Shown here: positions 17,229 through 26,113 of the stretch, one piece after another | Layout: each line of letters opens with the position of its first letter | How positions within the stretch are numbered: position 1 is the stretch's first letter | Assembly (NCBI RefSeq): GCF_003996855.1 | Contig: NZ_NRQY01000001.1 | Location: 1,400,227-1,439,143, forward strand | Direction of reading: 5' to 3' | Origin: Morganella morganii | GTDB lineage: Bacteria; Pseudomonadota; Gammaproteobacteria; Enterobacterales; Enterobacteriaceae | Length of the DNA stretch: 38,917 nt | The notes under the pieces: generated by a model | Database searches by the model: none | Told to the model about the DNA's origin: nothing | What the model saw: the letters and a program-made list of their open reading frames with translations, nothing else | Made by a program: the position numbers and the translations under genes

Positions 17229-19139
17229 TCAGTTCCCGCTCTGCATTGCTTCCAGTGTCTGCCAGCGTTCAAACGCCTCTTCCAGCGCATGCTCTTTCTC
17301 TGCCAGCAGTTTCAGCACTTTATCTGTTTCATCGTGCGGCTGATTAAAGAATTCAGCCGCACTGACCTGACTTTGCAGTTGCTGAATGTCCTCATCGAGG
17401 GATTCCAGCAATGAAGGCAGCTGTTCAAGTTCCCGCTGTAATTTATAACTTAATTTTGCAGATGTATTTGCTTTTTTAATGTTATCTTTACGTTTTTCTT
17501 CCGCTGCTTCCGGTTTTGCCGCCGGAGCCTTCAGCAATTTAACCTGTGCACGCTGCTGCTGAGCATCAAAGTAACCGCCGACAAAACGTCCGATGTTACC
17601 ACCGCCTTCAAAAATCCAGCATTCTGTCACACAGTTATCAACAAACTCACGGTCATGGCTGACCAGCAGGACGGTGCCCTGATAGTTATCAACCAACTCT
17701 TCCAGCAGTTCCAGTGTTTCGACATCAAGGTCATTGGTCGGTTCATCGAGGATCAGCAGATTGCTCGGTTTCAGGAACAATCTGGCCAGCAGCAGACGGT
17801 TACGCTCCCCGCCGGACAGTGCCCGCACCGGTGTTCTCGCCCGTTTCGGGTGGAACAGGAATTCCTGTAAATAACCGAGCACATGACGCGGCTTGCCGTT
17901 CACCAGCACTTCCTGTTTGCCTTCCGCCAGGTTATCCATCACCGTTTTATCCGGGTCCAGCGCTGCACGGTGCTGATCGAAATAAGCCACTTCCAGCTTG
18001 GTACCGATATGTACACTGCCGTCGTCCGGCTGTAAATCGCCGAGCATCAGTTTCAGCAGTGTGGTTTTACCGCAGCCATTCGGGCCGACGAGGGCAATTT
18101 TATCCCCGCGGTTTACCTGAGCACTGAAATGGCTGACCAGATTTTTACCATCAATACCATAGCTGATATCATCAATTTCAAAGACGATTTTGCCGGAGCG
18201 GGTCGCCTCTTCCACCTGCATTTTCGCTTTACCCATCACCTCGCGGCGTTCGGCGCGTTCATTGCGCAGCGCTTTCAGGGCGCGGACACGTCCTTCGTTG
18301 CGGGTACGGCGGGCTTTGATACCCTGACGGATCCACACTTCTTCCTGCGCCAGTTTGCGGTCGAATTCCGCATTCTGCATCTCTTCGACGCGCAGCGCTT
18401 CCTCTTTCGCCACCAGATAATCATCATAACTGCCCGGCCAGGAGGCTAATTTTCTGCGATCCAGATCGATAATCCGTGTCGCCATATTGCGGATGAATGA
18501 ACGGTCATGGGAAATAAAGACAATACTGCCGCTGAAATTTTTCAGGAAACCTTCCAGCCACTGGATAGTTTCGATATCCAGGTGGTTGGTCGGTTCATCC
18601 AGAAACAGCACCTTCGGCCCGCTGACCAGTGCACGTCCGAGCGCGGCCTTACGCAGCCAGCCGCCGGACAGTGCGGACAGTTTTTCATCCGCCGGTAATT
18701 CCAGATGGGCAATCACATCCGCAATCCGGCTGTCGAGCAGCCATAAATTCTGTGTGTCCAGGATCTCCTGCAATTCTGCCATTTTTGACAGATTTTTATC
18801 ACTCGGGTCACTTTCGACTAATTTTGAGATCTGATGATATGCCTTGATATGCCGTGCCTGCTCTGCCACCCCTTCGGCGACAAAATCAAATACTGTACCT
18901 TCCACATCACGGGGCGGGTCCTGCTGTAAACGGGCAACGATCAGATCCTGTTCATAGATAACTGTACCGTCATCCAGCGGCTGCTCTTTAGTCAGCACGC
19001 GCATCAGAGTGGATTTTCCCGCTCCGTTGCGGCCGACCAGACAGACACGCTCATTTTCTTCGATATGCATCTCCGCATTTTCCAGCAGCGGAGCATCACT
19101 GAATGCGAGCCAGGCGCCCGCCATATTAATCAACGACAT
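17229..19139 (-). CDS. uup: ABC-F ATPase Uup
   Basis: 636-residue soluble ABC-F protein with two ATP-binding domains and no membrane segments. Walker A motifs lie at residues 36-43 (GRNGAGKS) and 352-359 (GPNGCGKT); the signature motifs are LSGGW and LSGGE, and both Walker B regions read LFLDEPTNHLD / LILDEPTNDLD. A C-terminal coiled coil (about 540-636) is the Uup DNA/RNA-binding tail. In E. coli uup loss raises precise excision of transposons and the protein is also linked to ribosome function. The start is 8 bp after the rlmKL stop, so the genes are co-transcribed. Confidence 0.96.
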   Translation of the reverse strand: MSLINMAGAWLAFSDAPLLENAEMHIEENERVCLVGRNGAGKSTLMRVLTKEQPLDDGTVIYEQDLIVARLQQDPPRDVEGTVFDFVAEGVAEQARHIKAYHQISKLVESDPSDKNLSKMAELQEILDTQNLWLLDSRIADVIAHLELPADEKLSALSGGWLRKAALGRALVSGPKVLFLDEPTNHLDIETIQWLEGFLKNFSGSIVFISHDRSFIRNMATRIIDLDRRKLASWPGSYDDYLVAKEEALRVEEMQNAEFDRKLAQEEVWIRQGIKARRTRNEGRVRALKALRNERAERREVMGKAKMQVEEATRSGKIVFEIDDISYGIDGKNLVSHFSAQVNRGDKIALVGPNGCGKTTLLKLMLGDLQPDDGSVHIGTKLEVAYFDQHRAALDPDKTVMDNLAEGKQEVLVNGKPRHVLGYLQEFLFHPKRARTPVRALSGGERNRLLLARLFLKPSNLLILDEPTNDLDVETLELLEELVDNYQGTVLLVSHDREFVDNCVTECWIFEGGGNIGRFVGGYFDAQQQRAQVKLLKAPAAKPEAAEEKRKDNIKKANTSAKLSYKLQRELEQLPSLLESLDEDIQQLQSQVSAAEFFNQPHDETDKVLKLLAEKEHALEEAFERWQTLEAMQSGN

Positions 19140-19147
19140 AATTTCTG

Positions 19148-21262
19148 TTATTCCTCGCCTGCGTGGCGGATAAGCCAGCAGTTATGGATCTGACGGTTAC
19201 GGGCAAAATCCTGTGACTGTGTTTTGGCGGTGATTTCCTGAGCAACCAGCCCCAGTGCATCCATACCGTCCTGATCTAATTTAAAGCCGCGTTTATTGTT
19301 GGAGAACATCAGGGTACCGCCGCGGCGCAGCATACGTTTCAGATGTTTCATCAGGTCGATGTGATCACGCTGGACATCAAAGGTGTCTTCCATCCGTTTG
19401 GAGTTGGAGAACGTCGGCGGATCGATAAAGATCAGATCAAACTGTTCCGGGGTCTGCGCCAGCCAGCTCAGGCAGTCCGCCTGAATCAGGCGGTGCTGTC
19501 TGCCGCTCAGGCCGTTGCTCTGAAGATTGCGTTCCGCCCATTCCAGATAGGTGCGCGACATATCCACGGACGTGGTGCTGCGCGCCCCGCCGAGACCGGC
19601 GTGAACCGTTGCCGAGCCGGTGTAAGCAAACAGATTGAGGAAGTCTTTGCCCTTACTCATCTGTCCCAGCATTTTGCGGGCAAGACGGTGATCAAGGAAC
19701 AGACCGGTGTCGAGGTAATCAGTCAGGTTAACCCATAACTGTGCATCATACTCTTTTACCAGGAAACTGTTCTGCTTCTCCGCCAGTTTCTCGTACTGCT
19801 GTTTGCCTTTCTGGCGCTGACGGGTTTTCAGAATCAGCTTATGCGCCGGTAATTCCAGCACTGCCAGTGTCGCGCTGATCACATCAAACAGGCGCTGACG
19901 TGCTTTGTTCGGATCTACCGTTTTCGGCGGTGCATACTCCTGTACCACCACATAATCGGCATAGCGGTCAACCGCGACATTATACTCAGGCAGATCAGCA
20001 TCATAAAGACGATAGCATTCAACGCCTTCCTGTTTCGCCCATTTTGCTAATTTCTTTTCGTTCTTGCGCAGACGGTTGGCGAAATCCGCCCCGATATCCT
20101 GCGCCGTTGCCGGTGGTGTTTCACTTAACTGATAGTTTTTCTGCACACAGTCAAGCGGGCCGTTTTTCGCTTTGAATTCACGTTCTGCACGCAGTTGCAG
20201 GCTGCTGAGCAGCTCCGGGGAGCCGCTGAATAATGACAGACGCCAGCCCGGGAAACGGGTTTTCACCACACGACCGAACACGCTGTGCAGAGCAATCAGA
20301 GCCGGTTCGCTTTCCAGACGCTCGCCGTACGGCGGGTTGGAGATAATAGTACCTTTCGGGCCGTCCGGCAGCGGATTTTCCAGTTTGGTGGCATCTTTCT
20401 GCTGAAAGGTGATCAATTTATCGACACCGGCGCGGCGGGCATTGGCCCGGGCCATATCCAGCACACGTTTGTCAGTGTCTGAGCCGAAGAAACGCGCGGT
20501 TGCACTGACCAGACCGGCATTGGCGCGTTCACGCGCTTCGGCACGGACAGATTCCCAGACCGCTTTATCATGGCTGCCCCAGGCTTCAAAACCCCAGTGG
20601 TGACGATTCAGGCCCGGAGCACAATCGGAGGCAATCATTGCCGCTTCAATCAGCAGGGTGCCGGAGCCGCACATCGGATCGACCATCGGTGTCTCTTTCT
20701 GCCAGCCGGAACGCAGAATAATCGCCGCTGCCAGGTTCTCTTTCAGCGGCGCCTGACCGGCGAGTTCTCGGTAACCGCGGATATGCAGGGAATCCCCGCT
20801 CAGGTCGATCGCCAGCGAGGCTTTTTCTTTATTGAGATACACATTGATACGGATATCCGGCTGCTGTTTTGCCACATCCGGGCGCGTGCCGGTTTTGCGG
20901 GTAAAGCTGTCAACGATAGCATCTTTGACTTTCAGTGCGCCGTACTGACTGTTGCGGATTTCGTCATTGGTGCCGTTGAAATGCACGGCAAATGTCTTGT
21001 CAGCGGAGAATACTGAAGGCCAGTCAATGGACTGCACCGCGAGATAAAGATCCATGTCACTATAGACATTAAACTCATTCAGCGGTAATAAAATACGGGA
21101 TGCCAGACGACTCCACATCAGGCACGTGTACATCGTACGCGGTTGCGCCCGGAAGTGAACGCCACCCTGCGTAATACTGAGATCTTCAGCGCCCAGTGTC
21201 GCTAATTCATTTTTTAAGAGTTCTTCGAGCCCGCGGGCGGTGCTGGCAAAATACGCGTTCAT
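19148..21262 (-). CDS. rlmL: Bifunctional 23S rRNA methyltransferase RlmKL
   Basis: 704-residue fusion of two methyltransferases. An N-terminal THUMP domain and the RlmL domain, with the catalytic NPPY motif at N309, make m2G2445. The C-terminal RlmK domain, with DPPTF at D614, makes m7G2069 of 23S rRNA. N309 coincides with the E. coli position when translation starts at the second of two adjacent ATGs (21262), which is why I chose it over 21265. First gene of the leftward rlmKL-uup-pqiABC operon, divergent from ycbX. Confidence 0.96.
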   Translation of the reverse strand: MNAYFASTARGLEELLKNELATLGAEDLSITQGGVHFRAQPRTMYTCLMWSRLASRILLPLNEFNVYSDMDLYLAVQSIDWPSVFSADKTFAVHFNGTNDEIRNSQYGALKVKDAIVDSFTRKTGTRPDVAKQQPDIRINVYLNKEKASLAIDLSGDSLHIRGYRELAGQAPLKENLAAAIILRSGWQKETPMVDPMCGSGTLLIEAAMIASDCAPGLNRHHWGFEAWGSHDKAVWESVRAEARERANAGLVSATARFFGSDTDKRVLDMARANARRAGVDKLITFQQKDATKLENPLPDGPKGTIISNPPYGERLESEPALIALHSVFGRVVKTRFPGWRLSLFSGSPELLSSLQLRAEREFKAKNGPLDCVQKNYQLSETPPATAQDIGADFANRLRKNEKKLAKWAKQEGVECYRLYDADLPEYNVAVDRYADYVVVQEYAPPKTVDPNKARQRLFDVISATLAVLELPAHKLILKTRQRQKGKQQYEKLAEKQNSFLVKEYDAQLWVNLTDYLDTGLFLDHRLARKMLGQMSKGKDFLNLFAYTGSATVHAGLGGARSTTSVDMSRTYLEWAERNLQSNGLSGRQHRLIQADCLSWLAQTPEQFDLIFIDPPTFSNSKRMEDTFDVQRDHIDLMKHLKRMLRRGGTLMFSNNKRGFKLDQDGMDALGLVAQEITAKTQSQDFARNRQIHNCWLIRHAGEE

Positions 21263-21404
21263 CATGGTTTACCGTTGAAATAAAAAATTGGAGCGCATTA
21301 TAGCGGATCCGGGCGGTAAATCATAAAATTGACGTTCACCTTTTTCCAGATAAACCGGGATGCCATTGTGGTATTACTGATAATAACGAAAAGAACGGAT
21401 AACA

Positions 21405-22529
21405 ATGACGACAACACCTATCACACTTTCCCGTTTATATACCTTTCCAGTGAAGTCAATGAAGGGCATCCGCCAGTCACAAAGCCATGCCGGCGAAACC
21501 GGACTGAGCTTTGACCGCAATTTTATGATAACGGATGAAACCGGAAAATTTATCACCGCCCGCCGTTATCCGCAGATGGTGCTGTTTACCCCGGTACTGC
21601 TGAGTAACGGGATCTGCCTGCGCAGCCCTGAAGGCAGCAGTGCCACTATTTTGTTTGAGGATTTCCGTCCCGATCACCTGCCGTGCGAAGTCTGGGGAAA
21701 TCATTTCACCTCGCTGCTTGCGCCGGAAAAAATCAATCAGTGGCTGTGTCAGTTCTTTAATATCCCGGTGCAATTGCGCTGGCTCAGCCCGCAATCCACC
21801 CGCAGAGTAAAAAAATTCCCGGATACCGCAGTATCTTTTGCCGACGGTTATCCTTACCTGGTGGTTAACGAAGCCTCTTTCCGCGAAGTACAGCGCCGCT
21901 GCGGTGCCGGTATTAAAATCGAGCAGTTTCGCGGCAATATTATTGTCACCGGTGCGGAGGCATTTGCGGAAGATCGCTGGAAAACCATTCAGATCGGCGA
22001 TGTGGTGTTTGATCTGAAAAAACCGTGCAGCCGCTGTATTCTCACCACCGTCAGTACCGATAGAGGGATTAAACATCCGGAAATGGAACCGTTCCACACT
22101 CTGCAAACCTTCCGGAAAGCTGCGGATAATGATGATGTGGATTTCGGCATGAATGCCATTGCCCGCAACACAGGAGTGATTCAGGTCGGTGATACAGTAA
22201 CCGTCCTGGAAACGCGGGAGCCGCGGCAGTATCAGGAACAGAACGTTGAGAAAGTACAGGCCGTTCCCGCACAGCCGGAAGCTGAGCTTGAACTGACGTT
22301 TAACGGAAAATTATATCCGGTGAATAATCAGCATGTCCTGCTGGAACAACTGGAAGGCCATCAGGTCAGTATTCCGTATTCCTGCCGTGCCGGTGTCTGC
22401 GGCTGCTGTAAGGTCACGCTGGTCTCCGGTGAGGTCACCCCGCTGAAAGCCGGGGCGGTAAAAGAGAACGGGGATATTCTGGCGTGCAGTTGTATTCCGA
22501 AAACTAATATTACCGTCCGGCACGGATAA
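21405..22529 (+). CDS. ycbX: YcbX, MOSC and 2Fe-2S ferredoxin-domain protein
   Basis: 374-residue molybdenum-cofactor-dependent protein. E. coli YcbX detoxifies N-hydroxylated bases such as 6-hydroxylaminopurine. Domains in order: MOSC N-terminal beta barrel (about 5-120), MOSC domain (about 125-265) with the likely cofactor-ligand cysteine C208 in KPCSRC, and a C-terminal ferredoxin domain (about 290-374) with C327, C332, C335 and C361 or C363 for the 2Fe-2S cluster. All expected cysteines are present. The gene is divergent from rlmKL and ends in a strong terminator. Confidence 0.94.
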   Translation: MTTTPITLSRLYTFPVKSMKGIRQSQSHAGETGLSFDRNFMITDETGKFITARRYPQMVLFTPVLLSNGICLRSPEGSSATILFEDFRPDHLPCEVWGNHFTSLLAPEKINQWLCQFFNIPVQLRWLSPQSTRRVKKFPDTAVSFADGYPYLVVNEASFREVQRRCGAGIKIEQFRGNIIVTGAEAFAEDRWKTIQIGDVVFDLKKPCSRCILTTVSTDRGIKHPEMEPFHTLQTFRKAADNDDVDFGMNAIARNTGVIQVGDTVTVLETREPRQYQEQNVEKVQAVPAQPEAELELTFNGKLYPVNNQHVLLEQLEGHQVSIPYSCRAGVCGCCKVTLVSGEVTPLKAGAVKENGDILACSCIPKTNITVRHG

Positions 22530-22534
22530 CCGGT

Positions 22535-22576
22535 AAAAAATACCCCCGGCAGATAAACCACCGAGGGTATTTTTTT
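22535..22576. terminator. Bidirectional terminator after ycbX
   Basis: Outer stem AAAAAATACCC/GGGTATTTTTT (22535-22545 with 22565-22575), extended inward by CGG/CCG after one mismatch, then further T. Its symmetry allows it to stop ycbX (plus) and also zapC read-through (minus). Confidence 0.85.
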
Positions 22577-22685
22577 GGCGTAATCTGTTTATAACGCCCG
22601 GTAACTGAGTTGATCACTCATTAATAATAAGGATCTTCCGGGAGTTATATAACGTCATCCGATCCTGATCGTTTACCGGACAACC

Positions 22686-23231
22686 TCAGACAGCTCTGCC
22701 CATTAATAAACTCCGGGTTACCGGGGTTTTCGGTAATAAACGATCATTCATGATCTTTATCGGATCACAAAAACACATGTTCCGATCGTGCAATTCAAGT
22801 ACCGGATCAACCAGCAGACATAAACTGGCACTGTCCCCTGCTTCCGCCACAATAAAGTTGCTGCGCTGACGGTTGTTATCCGCCACCACCTCAACCAGCT
22901 GCCCCTGTTCCGGTTTTGTCATTGCGCAAAACAATGAGAAATACCAGCTCTTCGGCATCTGCGGCTTTAAAAAACGCGATGCAATTAACGCATTCAGTGT
23001 TAATTCAGCACACTGCTGTGCCGGAATATTTAATTTTTTAATCTGTTCTTCAAAGATAAAAAATAACGCGGCATCATCAACAGAAAACGGGCTGTGACAC
23101 CGTGCATACGGCGCCAGCAGGCGTGGTGCAAAATGGGAGCGGAATACCATTCCGTTGGCAAGATCCAGCATAATACGCTCATGCGTATCATCGTAATACC
23201 ACTGCCATTGATCGTCAGGTTTTATTTTCAT
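22686..23231 (-). CDS. zapC: Cell division protein ZapC
   Basis: 181-residue ZapC, a cytoplasmic FtsZ-associated protein that promotes lateral bundling of FtsZ filaments. It shows the family N-terminus MKIKPDDQWQWYYDDTHERI, LDLANGMVFRS, and the central FLKPQMPKSWYFS, and the length is within one residue of E. coli. The region around residues 95-130 is more divergent. It lies downstream of pyrD on the same strand, but a terminator separates them, so zapC should have its own promoter within 23232-23376. With sulA it is one of two FtsZ modulators in this window. Confidence 0.93.
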   Translation of the reverse strand: MKIKPDDQWQWYYDDTHERIMLDLANGMVFRSHFAPRLLAPYARCHSPFSVDDAALFFIFEEQIKKLNIPAQQCAELTLNALIASRFLKPQMPKSWYFSLFCAMTKPEQGQLVEVVADNNRQRSNFIVAEAGDSASLCLLVDPVLELHDRNMCFCDPIKIMNDRLLPKTPVTRSLLMGRAV

Positions 23232-23369
23232 CTGATCACATTCCCAGCTAATACCTGATTAGCGATTCATATTTTCACGACACATTAAATAAAATAATTA
23301 AAAATGATTGTTTGCTTTAACGTGTATTGCCTGTCAGTGATAATTTTTCAGGCAACATCTGAAAATATA

Positions 23370-23399
23370 GAAGAAACAGGGGGAAAAATAAACCCCCTG
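23370..23399 (-). terminator. pyrD terminator
   Basis: On the minus strand, a 7-bp stem CAGGGGG/CCCCCTG (23393-23399 with 23377-23383), a 9-nt AT loop, then TTTCTT. It sits 19 bp after the pyrD stop. Confidence 0.7.
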
Positions 23400-23418
23400 A
23401 CAGGAATAATAGTGAAAA

Positions 23419-24429
23419 TTACAGGTAATTTACAATATTTTTAATTAATTTGGGTCCGTGGTAGATAAATCCTGAATAGATTTGGATCAATGATGCACCT
23501 GCTGCCATTTTTTCCCGGGCAGCAACCAGGGAATCAATTCCGCCGACACCGATAACCGGTAATTTTCCGTTCAGCTCTTTCGATAATAAACGAATAATTT
23601 CAGTGCTCTTATTCTGCACCGGACGACCGCTTAATCCGCCGGTTTCATTACAGTGATTTAATCCCTGCACTAGTGAGCGATCTAATGTGGTATTGGTAGC
23701 AATCACACCATCGATATTATGACGCACCAGGCTGTCAGCAACCTGAATTAATTCTTCGGCGGTTAAATCAGGTGCTATTTTTACCGCGACAGGAACATAT
23801 TTACCGTGCTTCTGATGCAATTCCTGCTGCTTTATTTTTATTGCTGACAGCAGATCATCCAGCATGTCACCGTATTGCAGTGTCCGTAATCCCGGTGTAT
23901 TCGGTGATGAGATATTAACAGCGATATACCCGGCATGGGCATACACTTTATCCATACAAATCAGATAGTCATCTTTACCCTGCTCCACCGGCGTATCTTT
24001 ATTTTTGCCGATATTGATCCCCAGGATGCCACCGAAACGGGCCTTTTTAATATTCTCAACCAGATTATCCACCCCGAGATTATTAAATCCCATCCGGTTA
24101 ATTAACCCTTCTGCTTCCACAATACGGAACAGACGCGGTTTATCATTTCCCGGTTGTGGTTTCGGTGTGACCGTACCGACCTCAACAAAACCAAAACCCA
24201 TTGCATCAAACGCTTCAATACATTCACCGTCTTTATCAAGACCGGCGGCTAATCCGAGCGGGTTTTTAAATGAGAGTCCCATGCACTGAACGGGTTTGGT
24301 GGCGACATGCTGCTGAATAAGAAAACGGAAAGGAGAGCGGGAAAGACGTTTAAGCTGGTGAAAGGTGAATTCGTGGGCGCGTTCCGGATCAAGGCGGAAC
24401 AGGGCCTTCCTGACTAGCGGATAATACAT
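23419..24429 (-). CDS. pyrD: Dihydroorotate dehydrogenase (quinone)
   Basis: 336-residue class 2 enzyme that oxidises dihydroorotate to orotate in pyrimidine synthesis, passing electrons through FMN to quinone at the inner membrane. The length equals E. coli PyrD. The N-terminal helical membrane-contact segment ([20 protein letters not shown]) marks class 2, and the catalytic base is S175 in [11 protein letters not shown]. The FMN-binding C-terminal GVGGIDS and YSGFIYHGP are present. AAGG lies 9 nt before the ATG. I did not find a convincing PurR operator in front of it. Confidence 0.97.
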   Translation of the reverse strand: MYYPLVRKALFRLDPERAHEFTFHQLKRLSRSPFRFLIQQHVATKPVQCMGLSFKNPLGLAAGLDKDGECIEAFDAMGFGFVEVGTVTPKPQPGNDKPRLFRIVEAEGLINRMGFNNLGVDNLVENIKKARFGGILGINIGKNKDTPVEQGKDDYLICMDKVYAHAGYIAVNISSPNTPGLRTLQYGDMLDDLLSAIKIKQQELHQKHGKYVPVAVKIAPDLTAEELIQVADSLVRHNIDGVIATNTTLDRSLVQGLNHCNETGGLSGRPVQNKSTEIIRLLSKELNGKLPVIGVGGIDSLVAAREKMAAGASLIQIYSGFIYHGPKLIKNIVNYL

Positions 24430-24599
24430 CTTAAATACCTTTTGCTATAGATATGTGTTTTCGGCACAACACGCCGTACCGGGCAATTTCTCTGTAACAA
24501 AATAGGTCGTGAATCATAGCTGAAACAGCGGGAGCCTATCTCAGGCGGCTATAATAGGTGAAATGCGCCCGTTCTGCACGGCTTTTTTACGCAGTAAAT

Positions 24600-24620
24600 G
24601 ACGCACAAAGAATGTGCGTC
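24600..24620 (-). terminator. Terminator after the TPM-family gene
   Basis: 8-bp stem GACGCACA/TGTGCGTC (24600-24607 with 24613-24620), 5-nt loop, 13 bp past the stop codon. The downstream minus-strand sequence is ATTTACTG, a modest U tract. Confidence 0.6.
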
Positions 24621-24633
24621 GTTTATTATCAGA

Positions 24634-25812
24634 TCACCAGCGACCGGATGCCCCGCCGCCGCCGCTGTAACCACCGCCGCTGCTGCGGAATCCGCCTCCG
24701 CCTCCGCCGCGACCACCACGGCCGCCTCCGCCACCGGATTTAACAATGCCGAGATAGTTACCGATGCCCATAAACAGACCGAATCCGCCCCCGCAGAGCA
24801 GCGCAAAAACCAGGTTGCCGCCGAACGACAAACCGAAAATAAACCCGAAAAGCGTGCCGAAAGCACCGAAGCCGATGGCCATACGCATTTTTTGTGTTTT
24901 CACCACTTTTCCGATCAGCCAGATTGCCCCGCCCAGGCAGAGCAGAAACAGGAAAACGACCGCGATAAACATCGTGAAGGTGAGGACGATAACCAGCCAG
25001 AACGGCAGAATTTTCAGGAACAGGAACTGACTCCAGCGCGGTAATTCAGTATAGAGAAAATCTTCCCCGAAATGGATACCGTTTCCGGCCGGATTATTAA
25101 ATCCGCCGGCGTACCAGGTCAGATAAAGAATAATGGCTATCGGGATCGCGGCTTTCAGTTTAAAACGCTTTACCATGCCATACAAAAAAGCGCCCCATAA
25201 ATAAGCACTCGCAGCCAGTACCGCACCGAGCACAATATCAATCCAGCCAACGGGCTCTGCCTGTTTGGCGATAAAGAATGCCGGGGTGGTAACCGGTGGC
25301 AGCGGTTCATTACGAACTTTGGCAATCAGGGCATCAACGGTATCATTAATACCACCGGCATAATTCCCCATTTTAAAATTCGGAATGAAATAATCATTAA
25401 GGATACGGTTTGCCGCCGCATCACTGACCGCCCCTTCCAGCCCGTACCCGACCTCAATCCGCATCGCGCGATCATCAGCGGCCACCAGCAGCAAAATACC
25501 ATCATCAATATTGATACGACCCAGCCGCCAGTGGTTAAATACTTTCTCTGCATAGCTTTCAATATCACGTGATCCGGTCGTCTTCACGGTCAGAACCGCA
25601 ATCCGGGCACCGGTCTGCTCCCGCAGTGCATTCAGTTTCTGGTCAATACTGCTGCGCTCAGCCGCAGTCAGCAATCCGGCGGTATCAGTGACAGCTCCCT
25701 GCATACGGGGAAGTGTCTCCGTCTGAGCCACCGCCGTTACCGCAAAAAGCAGCAAAAACAGGGAAAATATGCCCTGTAACCAGTGACTGAACCGGTTTAT
25801 GTTATTTTTCAT
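24634..25812 (-). CDS. TPM-domain membrane protein (YgcG family)
   Basis: 392-residue protein. A Sec signal (residues 1 to about 29, ending AVA) precedes a periplasmic TPM domain (about 35-165) with YAEKVFNHWRLGRINIDDGILLLVAADDR and the EVGYGLEGAVSD motif typical of the family. Then come several hydrophobic segments (about 190-350) and a glycine-rich tail (about 352-392) ending SGGGGASGRW, as in many YgcG-like proteins. Some TPM proteins act in photosystem repair or as phosphatases, but the bacterial role is unsettled, so I give no function. AAGGA precedes the ATG by 8 nt. It stands alone between pyrD and pepN, where E. coli has other genes. Confidence 0.85.
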   Translation of the reverse strand: MKNNINRFSHWLQGIFSLFLLLFAVTAVAQTETLPRMQGAVTDTAGLLTAAERSSIDQKLNALREQTGARIAVLTVKTTGSRDIESYAEKVFNHWRLGRINIDDGILLLVAADDRAMRIEVGYGLEGAVSDAAANRILNDYFIPNFKMGNYAGGINDTVDALIAKVRNEPLPPVTTPAFFIAKQAEPVGWIDIVLGAVLAASAYLWGAFLYGMVKRFKLKAAIPIAIILYLTWYAGGFNNPAGNGIHFGEDFLYTELPRWSQFLFLKILPFWLVIVLTFTMFIAVVFLFLLCLGGAIWLIGKVVKTQKMRMAIGFGAFGTLFGFIFGLSFGGNLVFALLCGGGFGLFMGIGNYLGIVKSGGGGGRGGRGGGGGGFRSSGGGYSGGGGASGRW

Positions 25813-25912
25813 CCCGAAATCCTTTCTTTTATATACAGGTCGTCAATTAATCTGAGTTTACCGTATACGGCTAAAAATAACGCGCTGTTACAGTGACAAT
25901 GTATTTCAGTGC

Positions 25913-25940
25913 AAAAAAAAACACCTCCGGAGAGGTGTTT
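25913..25940 (-). terminator. Strong intrinsic terminator facing left
   Basis: On the minus strand, a 9-bp stem AAACACCTC/GAGGTGTTT with a 4-nt loop (25919-25940) runs straight into a T8-9 tract (25913-25921). It is stronger than the hairpin directly after pepN and lies about 175 nt past the pepN stop, so it may end a longer pepN transcript or a small RNA from the element at 25966-26072. It lies about 100 bp before the TPM-family gene. Confidence 0.85.
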
Positions 25941-25965
25941 GGTCTGTAACAATGCCGATGTAATC

Positions 25966-26072
25966 ATCCGGATGGCGGGCAGAGAAATAAAAAGCATGCG
26001 CGTCATGGATGACGCGCCTGAGCGTATAGGGACATATTTACAGCGTCTTTTTATTTTGCCCGTTATCCGGAT
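25966..26072. repeat. 107-bp structured inverted-repeat element
   Basis: Outer arms of 16 nt (25966-25981 with 26057-26072) pair with 14 Watson-Crick and two G-T positions. Inner arms AAATAAAAAG/CTTTTTATTT (25985-25994 with 26047-26056) are perfect, and a third perfect palindrome GCGCGTCAT-GG-ATGACGCGC lies inside (25998-26017). The whole would fold as a branched stem. It has no credible coding frame. The layout resembles a miniature inverted-repeat or dispersed palindromic element, but I do not recognise the family and see only one copy here. Confidence 0.7.
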
Positions 26073-26074
26073 CT

Positions 26075-26102
26075 TCTCCGGGGTAAAAAATTCCCCCGGA
26101 GA
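26075..26102 (-). terminator. Hairpin directly after pepN
   Basis: A perfect 9-bp stem TCTCCGGGG/CCCCGGAGA (26075-26083 with 26094-26102) with a 10-nt AT loop, 11 bp past the pepN stop. There is no U tract after the stem on the minus strand; it abuts the inverted-repeat element. Confidence 0.55.
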
Positions 26103-26113
26103 CGTCTCTCCGA

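Noticed and set aside
24430..24540. PurR box before pyrD
   Set aside because: No stretch matches the ACGCAAACGTTTGCGT-type palindrome well enough.
24634..24760. Simple GGC/GGT-type repeat as a microsatellite
   Set aside because: It encodes the glycine-rich tail that is normal for TPM-family proteins, with varied codons.
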